Below are positions 21,385 to 29,572 of a stretch of 36,801 nucleotides of DNA, in pieces; positions within the stretch are counted from its first letter, which is position 1, and every line of letters starts with the position of its first letter. Origin of the DNA: a virus. The DNA is taken from IMG/VR virus record IMGVR_UViG_3300036830_000180, positions 1 to 36,801 of that record; one strand, 5' to 3'. The position numbers and the translations under genes are program-made. The notes under the pieces were generated by a model that had not been told where the DNA came from, did not search any database, and saw only the letters and a program-made list of their open reading frames with translations.

Positions 21385-24300
21385 GCGTCGATCCCTGCTA
21401 CATCCCGCCGTTGCCGGCGACCGCCTATACAAGCTTGGCGGCCGCGGGCTTTCCATTGTCCGAAGCCGCCGGCGCCAAGGTGCCGAAGGACATCGAATTC
21501 TTATACACGCTCGATCGCATGGTCCGTGAGATCAGCATGGCGCAGTCTGGTGGATCCACCTGGCCGCGTGCTAATTTTCCGATCTTCGTTGGCACCGTGA
21601 CGGCGATCACGTCGACGCTGCTGACCGATTCAGGCGCCGATTTTTCAACGCCGATGCGCTGCGGTTCATCTCAGACGATTTCCGGCTGCCGGCTGATCAT
21701 CTACGTGCATGATGACCCGCGCGGCAGGGCGATCGTGCAACTGACGGGCGCGCCGTCGACGACGACCTTGTCGTATGCGGCCGAGGATTGGATCGCGCGC
21801 GGCATCATCGCGAGCCTCAGCGACCTGGTTGGATGCAAATACGTCGTCGTCGCCGGCGGGGACCTGGATCAATATGACCGATGGTGGGAACCACCCAATT
21901 CCATCGAATACGTTTCAAGCGACAGCGGCAATACCACGCCCAACGGCCGCAAGATCTACCAGGCCGGCGCTTACGCCTACTTTCCTTCTTACAAGCTCAC
22001 CGTCACGACGCCGGCGGTGGGGACGTTCACCATCTCAGTTACCGCCAGCACAACCGACACCACGGCCGCGATCGACGTTGATGCAACGCCCGACACCATC
22101 CAGGCCGCGATCGAGGCCCTGGGCAATGTGGGTGCCGGCAATGCTTTCGCCTTCGGCTTCGGTGGATCGATCGGCCTGGCGTTTTCCAAAACCCTGGGAA
22201 CGGTGACGGCGACAATCACGCCTTCGCTCATGGCCGGCTCGATCGCGATCGCCGGCGTTTCCAATTTGCTGGTTGATGTGGATCCCATTTGGGCAACGAC
22301 CGATTGGACCCATGCCCAGCCGTCTTTCCCCAACAACCCTACGTCGTTTGACCTGGTCATCTCGGACGAGGGACCTGGCGGCGACGGCGCTGTGAGGCGC
22401 TTCGCGATTTCCTCATCGACCGACAACACGATCGGCGCTTCGTTCAGCAGCTATCACTTTTCTCAGCCGGCGTTTTATTCAGTCATCTCCCACAGCGGCT
22501 ACTGGAATCCCCACGCGGAGTCCGGACCGCGCAAGGCCGCGTACCGCGGGGCGATGTCCGATCGATTTGGCCTGAGTCACTTTCCCGACGATTCAATCAA
22601 TCCTTATGGCCAGCGCGTGGAAGTGGTCGGTTTCGATGACGGCAACACCGACGAGGGACTTGTCGATTGCCTGGGCGCGACCGATCACAACGCCGGCGAC
22701 ATCGATGTCTGGAACGACTGCTGCGAAAATGACTGCTGCTCAGAGCCGCAAAAATCCTATTCTCCGGACATCACCAAAACGATTCGGTTTTTTCAGCTAT
22801 CGCTGATGAAAACGTCTGCTCCCTGGGTGATTCCTGGCTACAGCGGGGGAGCGGCGCCGCATGATTGGAATTTTCCCGAAGCTGCGGCGATCGCGTCGGC
22901 CGCGGAAGTGGCGGCGGGGCGCGCCGGGATCAGCAGTTTTTCCATCGGCATCAGTTCGGTCGACACCGGCACGGGCAGGGCGTACCTGTCCGGAATCACG
23001 CTTCCGGCCGCATACACGACAGACAATCCTCCCGTGCTCTGGTACACGTTCCTGAAGTCGCAAATCGTCTGCGACAGCGCGGAGACATCGATCGACGTCA
23101 CGGGCTCGCAACAGCTCGGGCATGATGGAACGGGTTTCTACATCACCGGGTCCTGGAGCACCGACCAGGTTGGGGAATCGGGAACCGGCTCGTGGGGACC
23201 GGATCGATTTTTCGATTACGAATTCAAACACGACACGCCGACGTCCGTTTGGATTCCCAGCTTGTTCACGGCGGACGATGGATCGACCACGGCCGTGGAT
23301 CCTCCGGCGTTCATCAATGACGATCTTGGAGTTCCCCAGCCCTACCTGGGCAGCTGGCTGGTCCGGCCGGCATCGACGAATTACGTTCGCTTCGGTGACA
23401 CCGGCCATCCCGATGAAGTGGGGCCGGCGTTTGCCGCGGGCGACCTGGCCACGTTGCGCAAGGATAACGCATCCGATCCCACCCTGGGCGTGTTCGATGC
23501 AACTGTAACCAATCCGTTGCTGCAATATCGCGACAACCAGTTCACCGGTCGCTGCGGGAAGACGCCGCCCAATCCATCGTACATCTATCGCGAAACCGAT
23601 CGGCCGGCATCGGGCGGGGTGAGCGTTGCCGGCAACACGGCCAGCGTGACGACGCAGCTGCGTTTGCCGGGCAATGAATTTTTCGATTTCTGGCACGGCG
23701 GGAGTGGTCTTCTCATTCAGCTGCAGGGCGTCGTCGGTTCGACCGCGACCGGAACAACTTTCAACGGCACGATTTCCCACGACGGCGGATCCACGTTTGC
23801 TTCTATGACCGGCTCGCCATTTTTAGATTGGAATTCATTTGCCATGGGCCTGACGGTGTCTGTGTCGCGAACGGTCAGCGGGGTCACGACGGTCTATAAG
23901 TTGCTCACCACGGCCGCGGACAGAACAACGGGCGTGATCACCCTGCAGGGACTCGACGGCTTTACCTTCACCACCGGCGACGTGTGGAAGATCGATGTTC
24001 CAAGATATGAGTTGAATCGTTACCAGGGCCACCGCGCCGTCGTCTCCGTCGCCGCATACACGGGCCACGCCGCGCGGGAAGTGACGGTGAATGTTGTCGC
24101 GTGCGAACACGATACGGTCTTTATCGACCCTGCCGACGCGCTGTCCATTAGTTCCGACGACGTCGCCGCCGGCGTCAACGTCAGAATCATCTGCTTTGAA
24201 TCCGGTTCGGTTCTCAAACGCGATCCCACCAACAAATTTTGGACGATCCCCACGGGACAGGACAACCGGCCCGATCCGAACAACGACAACATCAAACCTT

Positions 24301-25223
24301 TCTTTCATCAGCGGCCGCAGAACAACTTGCCCTATTATTTTCACGCTTACGGGCCGCAGTGCATCGGCGACTACTGGCATCCGATCGTGTTCAACCAGCT
24401 GGCGGCGATCAACCGCACGATCACAGATACCCAGAAAACCGGCGACTTTGTTTCCTGTCAGGATGGATTGAGCCCGGAACCTTACATGTTCTCACTCGAC
24501 AGCGCATCGGCACACTTTGAAGTTGCCAACGCCGGAAGCTGGAACTCGGGTTATTGCCCGCGAACCACTCCTGGGGTTGACGTTTCCTTCAGCGATGGAT
24601 TGTCGGATTACAATGACGATGTTGCGGCGCAGGTTGCGGGCGGGACCTATTGCACGATTTCATTTTCGGGGCCCGTGTCCGGTTGCGTCACTTCGGTCCC
24701 GCAGAAGGTTTATAGTTCCGTCGTTGCCGAGGGCGATTTCCTGGACGGGAGCAGTAACGCCGGATACGTCGGCGCGTTGTACAGCTCCGGGGTAAGCGAG
24801 ACTGGATACGCGCGGGGGGCAAACATCTCGACTTGCCTCAGCTACACAATGGATGCTTACGTGCGGGCGCTGATCAGTGCTGACGATCCATGCCCAAGCG
24901 ACACTTCGGCTCCCGGCGGATTCGCCTACGATGATGATTTCACGCCGCATTCTGCATACACATCGGAGACAATTCGAACGGTCATCCAATTCGACGCTGC
25001 CGGATCGGGCCTGGCTTTTCACAGCTACGTGAAGATCTCATCCGACGCCGGCACAACCTCGACAATGATTTCCGCTACGAAACTGGGAGATCTCTCGACC
25101 AACATTCCGGCAATTACACGGTCGAGTCTGTCGACGGGCCAGGCGGAAGAAAAAGACATCCTGCACGGTTGGTACGCGCCGCCGCCGCTGCTGATTTTCA
25201 GATGGAATCGGACTTACGTATGA
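21381..25223 (+). CDS. Large tail-tip / host-contact protein (1280 residues)
   Basis: The largest gene of the genome, from ATG 21381. It is a Thr/Ser/Asp/Gly-rich, strand-rich protein, typical of virion tips or receptor-binding complexes. Segments such as YKLTVTTPAVGTFTISVTAS (near 210) and VSVSRTVSGVTTVYKLLTTA (near 835) look like immunoglobulin- or fibronectin-like strands. A double-cysteine cluster, NDCCENDCCSEPQ, lies near residue 445, with more cysteines in the C-terminal third (FVSCQDGLSPEP, ISTCLSYTMD). No catalytic triad or peptidoglycan hydrolase motif is obvious. In long-tailed phages the giant gene after the tape measure usually encodes the tip protein that contacts the host. Confidence 0.7.
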   Translation: MSVDPCYIPPLPATAYTSLAAAGFPLSEAAGAKVPKDIEFLYTLDRMVREISMAQSGGSTWPRANFPIFVGTVTAITSTLLTDSGADFSTPMRCGSSQTISGCRLIIYVHDDPRGRAIVQLTGAPSTTTLSYAAEDWIARGIIASLSDLVGCKYVVVAGGDLDQYDRWWEPPNSIEYVSSDSGNTTPNGRKIYQAGAYAYFPSYKLTVTTPAVGTFTISVTASTTDTTAAIDVDATPDTIQAAIEALGNVGAGNAFAFGFGGSIGLAFSKTLGTVTATITPSLMAGSIAIAGVSNLLVDVDPIWATTDWTHAQPSFPNNPTSFDLVISDEGPGGDGAVRRFAISSSTDNTIGASFSSYHFSQPAFYSVISHSGYWNPHAESGPRKAAYRGAMSDRFGLSHFPDDSINPYGQRVEVVGFDDGNTDEGLVDCLGATDHNAGDIDVWNDCCENDCCSEPQKSYSPDITKTIRFFQLSLMKTSAPWVIPGYSGGAAPHDWNFPEAAAIASAAEVAAGRAGISSFSIGISSVDTGTGRAYLSGITLPAAYTTDNPPVLWYTFLKSQIVCDSAETSIDVTGSQQLGHDGTGFYITGSWSTDQVGESGTGSWGPDRFFDYEFKHDTPTSVWIPSLFTADDGSTTAVDPPAFINDDLGVPQPYLGSWLVRPASTNYVRFGDTGHPDEVGPAFAAGDLATLRKDNASDPTLGVFDATVTNPLLQYRDNQFTGRCGKTPPNPSYIYRETDRPASGGVSVAGNTASVTTQLRLPGNEFFDFWHGGSGLLIQLQGVVGSTATGTTFNGTISHDGGSTFASMTGSPFLDWNSFAMGLTVSVSRTVSGVTTVYKLLTTAADRTTGVITLQGLDGFTFTTGDVWKIDVPRYELNRYQGHRAVVSVAAYTGHAAREVTVNVVACEHDTVFIDPADALSISSDDVAAGVNVRIICFESGSVLKRDPTNKFWTIPTGQDNRPDPNNDNIKPFFHQRPQNNLPYYFHAYGPQCIGDYWHPIVFNQLAAINRTITDTQKTGDFVSCQDGLSPEPYMFSLDSASAHFEVANAGSWNSGYCPRTTPGVDVSFSDGLSDYNDDVAAQVAGGTYCTISFSGPVSGCVTSVPQKVYSSVVAEGDFLDGSSNAGYVGALYSSGVSETGYARGANISTCLSYTMDAYVRALISADDPCPSDTSAPGGFAYDDDFTPHSAYTSETIRTVIQFDAAGSGLAFHSYVKISSDAGTTSTMISATKLGDLSTNIPAITRSSLSTGQAEEKDILHGWYAPPPLLIFRWNRTYV

Positions 25224-25615
25224 ACCCCTTCGCTGAAAGCTGGATATGCCGCGGGGGACAATTCTGCCATCGTTGCAGGTCCGACCGTGAATGGCGAAAG
25301 TCAATCGGCCATTTTTACCAGCTTCCCGTTGGCGCTCCCGATTTTGATTGTCCGGCCGGCAAGCCCTTGATCCTCGTTGAACCCACGATACCAATCGCCG
25401 CCGGAATCAAACCGACGCCGCGCGATAAATGGCCAGTCACCGCGCGCGTCCTGGCCAAGCGAGCGATCGCCGGCGATCGGGGCATCGGTGATGTGATCGA
25501 GCGGGACCTGGGCGGCGGCGGAATCTTGTTCAAACGCTTTTACAAAAAACTCACCGGCCGGGAATGTGGCTGTGCTAACCGACGCGATCGACTGAATGCG
25601 CTGTTCCCGTTGTGA
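25220..25615 (+). CDS. Cys-containing phage protein with C-terminal ECGC...LNALFP motif
   Basis: A 131-residue protein from ATG 25220 in an ATGA overlap with the tip gene. N-terminal cysteines (SWICRGGQFCHRC) suggest metal binding. Residues ~75-105 hold AKRAIAGDRGIGDVIERDLG. The C-terminal ECGCANRRDRLNALFPL matches a CGC..R...LN.lFP pattern that I recall from many phage and bacterial proteins of unknown role. Its coupling to the tip protein suggests a tail-tip-associated or accessory role. Confidence 0.65.
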   Translation: MNPFAESWICRGGQFCHRCRSDREWRKSIGHFYQLPVGAPDFDCPAGKPLILVEPTIPIAAGIKPTPRDKWPVTARVLAKRAIAGDRGIGDVIERDLGGGGILFKRFYKKLTGRECGCANRRDRLNALFPL

Positions 25616-25624
25616 GGAAAACAA

Positions 25625-25711
25625 ATGCTTGAAGGAATCACGGTCGCTTTTATCTACGCTCCGTTCATCACCGGCCTGGTGTTCTTCATCATCTGGCTCT
25701 GCCGGCGTTGA
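25625..25711 (+). CDS. 28-residue single-span membrane peptide
   Basis: ATG 25625, with GAGGAAAAC (25614-25622) as ribosome-binding site, opens a 28-residue frame that is almost entirely hydrophobic (VAFIYAPFITGLVFFIIWLC) and ends with CRR. It would form a single transmembrane helix with a positive C-terminal end. It lies between the last tail gene and the minus-strand moron and is too short for routine gene callers. A small holin-like or membrane-regulatory peptide is possible. Confidence rests on the site and composition only. Confidence 0.5.
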   Translation: MLEGITVAFIYAPFITGLVFFIIWLCRR

Positions 25712-25714
25712 GAT

Positions 25715-26293
25715 TCAATCCATGTTCAGCGACTTCACGCCGGCGTGAACGTTGCGCATCTCCAGATAAGAAACCTTTGTCGCCGCGGCCGTCGCCTTTT
25801 TTAATTTCTTCCGATGGCTGGCGATCATCGAGTCGGCGACGATGCCCCAAACGAAAAGCAGCACGCCGATGCCGGCAATCGAGGTTAATAGTCCGAGGAT
25901 GGCGATGGCCCAGGCCCATTTGCGCGAAGAGATGCCCAGCGCTTTGTACTCATCCTCGACAATCGGTGTGGCGATCACAGGCGTCGCCGGCGTTGCATAA
26001 CTGAGCGGCTCCGGCTTCAACTTTTTCAGACAATCCGAACAAACCTTGTGGCCGTCGTGATCGAAAAGCTTTTCAAGCTTTCCCATCGACCGATCACAGT
26101 TGGCGCAGGTCCTGGGCAACGCGACCGGCGCCGCTGGCGCCGTCGCGATCGGGCTGGCGTTCACCAGCCTAATGGTTTCAATGACGAACCCAGAGCGCTC
26201 AGCGCGGCGACGGGCTGAAGCTTCGTCGTCGGCGTCGATGCTAACGCGACGAGCCGCGCCGGTTTTGTCTTTGCCCTTCACTTCGAATTTCAC
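25715..26293 (-). CDS. Zinc-ribbon membrane protein (moron, minus strand)
   Basis: A 192-residue protein read leftward from GTG (26293-26291), with AGGGAGG just upstream on that strand. Residues 1-45 form a domain MKFEVKGKDKTGAARRVSID, then ASARRRAERSGFVIETIR. CANCDRSMGKLEKLFDHDGH with KVCSDC gives a CxxC...CxxC zinc ribbon near 62-88. Residues ~127-152 are a hydrophobic span (AIAILGLLTSIAGIGVLLFV), then a Lys-rich tail. Its domain mix resembles host membrane proteins. It stands alone against all neighbouring genes, so it is a likely lysogenic-conversion cargo gene. Confidence 0.75.
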   Translation of the reverse strand: MKFEVKGKDKTGAARRVSIDADDEASARRRAERSGFVIETIRLVNASPIATAPAAPVALPRTCANCDRSMGKLEKLFDHDGHKVCSDCLKKLKPEPLSYATPATPVIATPIVEDEYKALGISSRKWAWAIAILGLLTSIAGIGVLLFVWGIVADSMIASHRKKLKKATAAATKVSYLEMRNVHAGVKSLNMD

Positions 26294-26362
26294 ACGGCCT
26301 CCCTAAAAAGATTTGAATCGGACCGGTCTAGTGCCGATGGTTCAATCGGGAGAAAAATTTCC

Positions 26363-26402
26363 AGCGCCGGCGGGCTTTGGGTGGCCCGCTGGCGCTCTTT
26401 TT
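26363..26402 (+). terminator. Candidate intrinsic terminator
   Basis: AGCGCCGGCGGGC (26363-26375) pairs with GCCCGCTGGCGCT (26384-26396), 13 bp with one G-U pair, around an eight-base loop, followed by CTTTTTCCC. It would stop + strand transcription arriving from the late genes before the control region. Confidence 0.65.
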
Positions 26403-26733
26403 CCCGCGTGGCCCGACATCCAGGCCTTCGCGCATCCCGATCGATCCTGAGCCGTTTTAACCGCCCTTGCGCCGGTCTCAAAATTTATTTTTTTGAATCG
26501 ATTTTCTGGCCTCTTTGCGCGTCGAATTTGGGGTGCTACCCTAACAGAAAACCGTCGTTTTTTGGAAAATGGTATGTTTTGTATCTCTTTTATTAGCAAG
26601 TATTTATGACTGTATTGTGCTTAACATAATACTGACTCTCGCCCTTTATTCGGACCCACTTGTTAGGGTATATTTCTCAAGTGACGGACCCGTCCGACCC
26701 GAGAGGGCGGGGGGATTTGGGTCCGAAAAAATC

Positions 26734-26762
26734 TTGACGCTCCGGAATCGCCGTGGCAGCAT
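26734..26762 (+). promoter_or_regulatory. Candidate early promoter
   Basis: TTGACG (26734-26739), a 17-base spacer, then CAGCAT (26757-26762). The -35 is good; the -10 is weak. It follows a cluster of GGACCC dyads (26649-26727) that could be operators and lies about 220 bases before the first early gene. Confidence 0.45.
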
Positions 26763-26980
26763 TTGCCTTTGTCATCTGCGTCGACCAACGCGAGATGGCC
26801 TGGATGAACGACTCTTGGTCGGGTTGCTCATCCTGTTGCGAGTGGCACACTCACGGTTGGCGCTGATAACCCAACTGAAGTTGCCACGGCGATTCCTGAG
26901 CGATGAGGTTGAAGCATGATGCTTCTCCCCGCTCTTTGGATCGCAGTTATCAGCTCAAGCAATCAGAAGGTTGAGCCCGA

Positions 26981-27730
26981 GTGGCTCCCAAAAATTCTCG
27001 CGCGGCTGCGCCTCCCTTAAATTCCCCAACACAATCCAACACACGCGCCGTCATCACAACCTACGACTATGTCGCGCTCGTGCCCGACGAGCGAAATGAG
27101 CCGCTCGATTGGGACCAGCTGCCGCCCTGGGCGCAAAGCTACATCAACGATCTTGAGGATGTGGCGAAGGCGGCAGAAAAATCACCAACGCAATCCAATG
27201 CGTCCGCGCCGTCGGAAAATTCCACGACGGACAAGCTCGTCTTCCTGCAGGGTGTGTTGCTCGGCACGCTTACCGTCGTCGATGCAGAGATTCTGCGTCT
27301 CACGCATGAATCGATGCAACCGAATTCTCCGGGTTCGCTTCGCCGAAACCACATCCTCAGCGCGGTTCGAAACGCCCGTGAGGCGCGCAGCAACTTTACC
27401 GACGCGTTCGATTCATGCCGGACGCTGGGGTCGTGGCTTTCTAGTCTTCATGCCGCTGCCAAAGAATCCCCTCGCTCTCGCGCAACAGCGCCACCGCTTC
27501 AACAACCGCGTAGTCCAGAATCTGCGCCGGATATTCAATCGAAATCTTATCACCGGCCAGCAAAGTCGCGGCGGCAACAAGTGCCGCCGCGCGCATCTCA
27601 ACCGGCACATCCTCAAAATCAAAAGGCTCACTCATCGAAGGATCTCCATTCTGTTCGCCGCCGGAAAGGTTCCAACTCGTCCGGCGGCGAACCTATTTTA
27701 AAGCGCGGGAAGAAAGGGGGCCAGCGATGA
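26981..27730 (+). CDS. First early-operon protein, with doubtful C-terminal third
   Basis: A 249-residue frame from GTG 26981, with AGAAGG ten bases upstream. Residues ~27-155 are protein-like: ITTYDYVALVPDERNEPLDW, LPPWAQSYINDLEDVAKAAE, LVFLQGVLLGTLTVVDAEIL. After about residue 155 the sequence turns into a Ser/Arg/Gln/Pro/Lys mix with no clear structure, and the opposite strand (27635-27441) encodes a much more convincing small protein. The frame does end in an ATGA overlap with the next gene, which favours translation to the end. Function unknown; possibly a regulatory protein given its first position. Confidence 0.55.
   Translation: MAPKNSRAAAPPLNSPTQSNTRAVITTYDYVALVPDERNEPLDWDQLPPWAQSYINDLEDVAKAAEKSPTQSNASAPSENSTTDKLVFLQGVLLGTLTVVDAEILRLTHESMQPNSPGSLRRNHILSAVRNAREARSNFTDAFDSCRTLGSWLSSLHAAAKESPRSRATAPPLQQPRSPESAPDIQSKSYHRPAKSRRQQVPPRASQPAHPQNQKAHSSKDLHSVRRRKGSNSSGGEPILKRGKKGGQR
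27441..27635 (-). CDS. Small acidic protein antisense to the early gene
   Basis: A 64-residue frame on the minus strand, ATG at 27635-27633, with GGAG nine bases upstream. Its composition is balanced and helical (DFEDVPVEMRAAALVAAATL, ISIEYPAQILDYAVVEAVAL, LLRESEGILWQRHED), clearly better than the + strand reading of the same bases. No family is recognised. It lies wholly inside the 3' part of the + strand gene, so the two are either a true antisense pair or one of them is not expressed. Confidence 0.5.
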   Translation of the reverse strand: MSEPFDFEDVPVEMRAAALVAAATLLAGDKISIEYPAQILDYAVVEAVALLRESEGILWQRHED

Positions 27731-28113
27731 GGCACATTCCTTTCGACCCAGCCGTTTCTGAATTTTTACAATCACACCCAGGCGTGCAGTACGACACCCG
27801 TGCCACCGCGGCGATCCGCCTCGCCGCCGGCGAGGCCTTCGACACCGTCAAAGAACTCAGCTTCGAACCGCCGGAACTGATCACCGGCTTCGCGGACTAT
27901 TGGGCAACCGAGAAAGCCAGCCTCCGCAAAAAGTTTATCGAAGGCATCCATATGATCGCGATGCCCGGCCGTGATTTCACCGCGCCGATGATCATCGTGA
28001 TGGCTCAGGAGGTGCTCTTCAAATTCGTTGAGCACGAGGTGAAAAAATTCGCCCGCGCCGTCACGAACGTCCGCGTTGAATGTGACGTGCGACCGGATGG
28101 GGGTGGACAATGA
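27727..28113 (+). CDS. Early hypothetical protein
   Basis: A 128-residue protein from ATG 27727 (GAAAGGGGG upstream, ATGA overlap with the preceding frame). It is helix-rich: TRATAAIRLAAGEAFDTVKE, ITGFADYWATEKASLRKKFI, IVMAQEVLFKFVEHEVKKFA. It ends in a strand NVRVECDVRPDGGG. No motif is recognised. Its stop overlaps the initiator-like gene start (ATGA), so it is probably co-translated with replication functions. Confidence 0.65.
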   Translation: MRHIPFDPAVSEFLQSHPGVQYDTRATAAIRLAAGEAFDTVKELSFEPPELITGFADYWATEKASLRKKFIEGIHMIAMPGRDFTAPMIIVMAQEVLFKFVEHEVKKFARAVTNVRVECDVRPDGGGQ

Positions 28114-29306
28114 GCAACCAACCTCTCAACCACGCATACGTTCAAGCCGACCAGCCGTTCAATTTGCGCATCGACGCGATCGATCCTTGCGACGTTCGCG
28201 CGATTCGGATTCTCCGGCTGCATGCGGCGCTGGGAACATACGATCAGTTCAAAGGCGACGGCGCGAGCGCCAGAATGAAAGGCGCGCCGGGCCTGGTCGT
28301 TCAGTCGCTGGCGCTCAACGGTTTCGTCAAAGAGCATTGCAGCGGTCTTTACGTCACGGCCAGCATCGACGTGATCGCCGCGTCGGTGGGGCTGAGCCGC
28401 AATACTGCCTACTCAGCGCTGCGCTACCTGGTCGCCCTGGAGGGCATCGTCCGACGGGTCGTTACCAGCCCAAATCAGAAGGATGAATTCGAACTTTTGA
28501 TGCCCGAAGCCCCGGAATGGTTTATCGCTGAACAACAAACCGGTGCGTCCGCTACGACGCACCAAAACGGTAATTCGGGTGATGTTCAGGGGTTGGCGCG
28601 CGGCAGTGGACGCGCCGGTGTGGCGCTGAGCGATACACCACAAAATTCGGTGCGTCCGCTGGGACGCACCGAAATTTCGCAACCCGCGATTCTGAACGAA
28701 AAACGCGGATTTCAAGAAATTGGTGCGTCCACGACGGCGCACCAAACCTCTCCTACTACTGCAAGACTTACTACTGCAGCAGTGGATGGGCGCGGGGAAG
28801 AAGGGGAGGCAGAGTCTTTGAATGAAAAGATGGCGGTGGCGGGGGAACTGGAGGCCATCGGCATGGGAGTGAAACTCATCGAACAATATGCCGGCACACC
28901 GCTCCGCGTCGCGATCGCCGTACGCGAGGAAGTCCGCGCCTCGCGCATGCACAACAAGGTGGGCCTGGCCATCAAATGTTTGAAAGATCATGGCGAGATT
29001 AGTGCCGTCGCTTTTGCAAAGGCGGATGCGCAGCTACGCCGATCGACGGAGCCAGCGCCAGCGGCCAACCCACGCGTCGCCGATGAGCGCGATGAGGAAC
29101 GCCGGATCGATGACGCCATCGTGTCAATGGGACCCGATGACATCGACTCCATCCGCCGGCAAGCGATCGCACTAATGACCTCGCCGGCGGCGAAGGAACG
29201 CGCCGCCAAATGCGATCCAAAAACCAGCTACGCCTTCCGCTCGATCGTGCGAACAATTCTGAGCGGCAATGCGATTCCATCACACGCAACTACGGAGGCG
29301 CAATGA
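28110..29306 (+). CDS. Replication initiator-like protein (winged helix, lambda O-type layout)
   Basis: A 398-residue protein from ATG 28110. Residues ~20-140 form a helical DNA-binding domain containing a winged helix, VIAASVGLSRNTAYSALRYL, VALEGIVRRVV (88-118). Residues ~140-235 are a low-complexity linker whose DNA carries three palindromes. Residues ~235-398 form a second helical domain (AVAGELEAIGMGVKLIEQYA, VGLAIKCLKDHGEIS, DDIDSIRRQAIALM). A DNA-binding head, a linker that contains iterons and a partner-binding tail is the plan of lambda O. The helicase-loader role of the C-terminus is inference. Alternatively it is a transcriptional regulator. Confidence 0.6.
   Translation: MSNQPLNHAYVQADQPFNLRIDAIDPCDVRAIRILRLHAALGTYDQFKGDGASARMKGAPGLVVQSLALNGFVKEHCSGLYVTASIDVIAASVGLSRNTAYSALRYLVALEGIVRRVVTSPNQKDEFELLMPEAPEWFIAEQQTGASATTHQNGNSGDVQGLARGSGRAGVALSDTPQNSVRPLGRTEISQPAILNEKRGFQEIGASTTAHQTSPTTARLTTAAVDGRGEEGEAESLNEKMAVAGELEAIGMGVKLIEQYAGTPLRVAIAVREEVRASRMHNKVGLAIKCLKDHGEISAVAFAKADAQLRRSTEPAPAANPRVADERDEERRIDDAIVSMGPDDIDSIRRQAIALMTSPAAKERAAKCDPKTSYAFRSIVRTILSGNAIPSHATTEAQ
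28542..28563. repeat. Palindrome 1 (GGTGCGTC / GACGCACC) in initiator gene
   Basis: Eight-base arms with a six-base loop, in codons ~145-152 of the initiator-like gene. GGTGCGTCC recurs in palindromes 2 and 3. Confidence 0.75.
28646..28673. repeat. Palindrome 2 (12-bp arms) in initiator gene
   Basis: TTCGGTGCGTCC and GGACGCACCGAA are perfect 12-base arms around a GCTG loop, the strongest of the three. No T run follows. Confidence 0.8.
28720..28745. repeat. Palindrome 3 (TTGGTGCG / CGCACCAA) in initiator gene
   Basis: Eight-base arms, extendable with one G-U pair, in codons ~204-212. Shares GGTGCGTCC with copies 1 and 2. Confidence 0.7.
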
Positions 29307-29572
29307 TCGTTTCACTGGAAGAAGTACTGGGCAAATTCGGACATTTCCAGGCTAACGCCGACGAGAGGCGCAGGCGCATCCGAAACCGGCTGAGTCGTGT
29401 TGAGGATTCGCCGGCCGCGACGGCGTACCAAACGCTTCTAAAAATGTCCGATGAACTCGATCCCGATAACACTGCGCATCATCGGGCGTTCGAGGATCTG
29501 TATGGCGCGATGGAGAAGATCGTCGACGCCATCACTTCGCTTCCCAATGACCATCAATGGAAGACACGATGA
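29303..29572 (+). CDS. Small charged early protein
   Basis: An 89-residue protein from ATG 29303 (GGAGGCGCA upstream; ATGA overlap). It is highly charged and helical (GKFGHFQANADERRRRIRN, LSRVEDSPAATAYQTLLKMS, FEDLYGAMEKIVDAITSLPN). No family recognised. It ends the first block of the early operon before a 190-base repeat-containing gap. Confidence 0.6.
   Translation: MIVSLEEVLGKFGHFQANADERRRRIRNRLSRVEDSPAATAYQTLLKMSDELDPDNTAHHRAFEDLYGAMEKIVDAITSLPNDHQWKTR

Larger units (their letters stand above)
26294..26980. promoter_or_regulatory. AT-rich intergenic control region
   Basis: No convincing gene fits in these 687 bases. They hold an AT-rich block (about 26480-26650) in an otherwise GC-rich genome, and several dyads. 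TACCCTAACA (26537-26546) is inverted at 26661-26670; TTCGGACCCA (26649-26658) is inverted at 26718-26727. CGGAC-CC-GTCCG lies at 26685-26696 and an imperfect 19-base palindrome centred on TTAA at 26613-26631. GAAGCAT-G-ATGCTTC lies at 26911-26925. A promoter candidate is at 26734. It separates the late genes and moron from the early operon, so it is the natural place for the main genetic switch. Confidence 0.6.

Noticed and set aside
20278-21456. 392-residue minus-strand frame
   Set aside because: Antisense shadow of the tail-tip gene at 20092-21090; rich in Arg, His and Asp with no domain pattern.
22797-23780. 327-residue minus-strand frame
   Set aside because: Antisense shadow within the 1280-residue tail gene; Arg-rich without motifs.
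26569-26919. 116-residue + strand frame in the control region
   Set aside because: It crosses the AT-rich dyad region and promoter candidate, has no ribosome-binding site, and its composition changes abruptly; best seen as chance.
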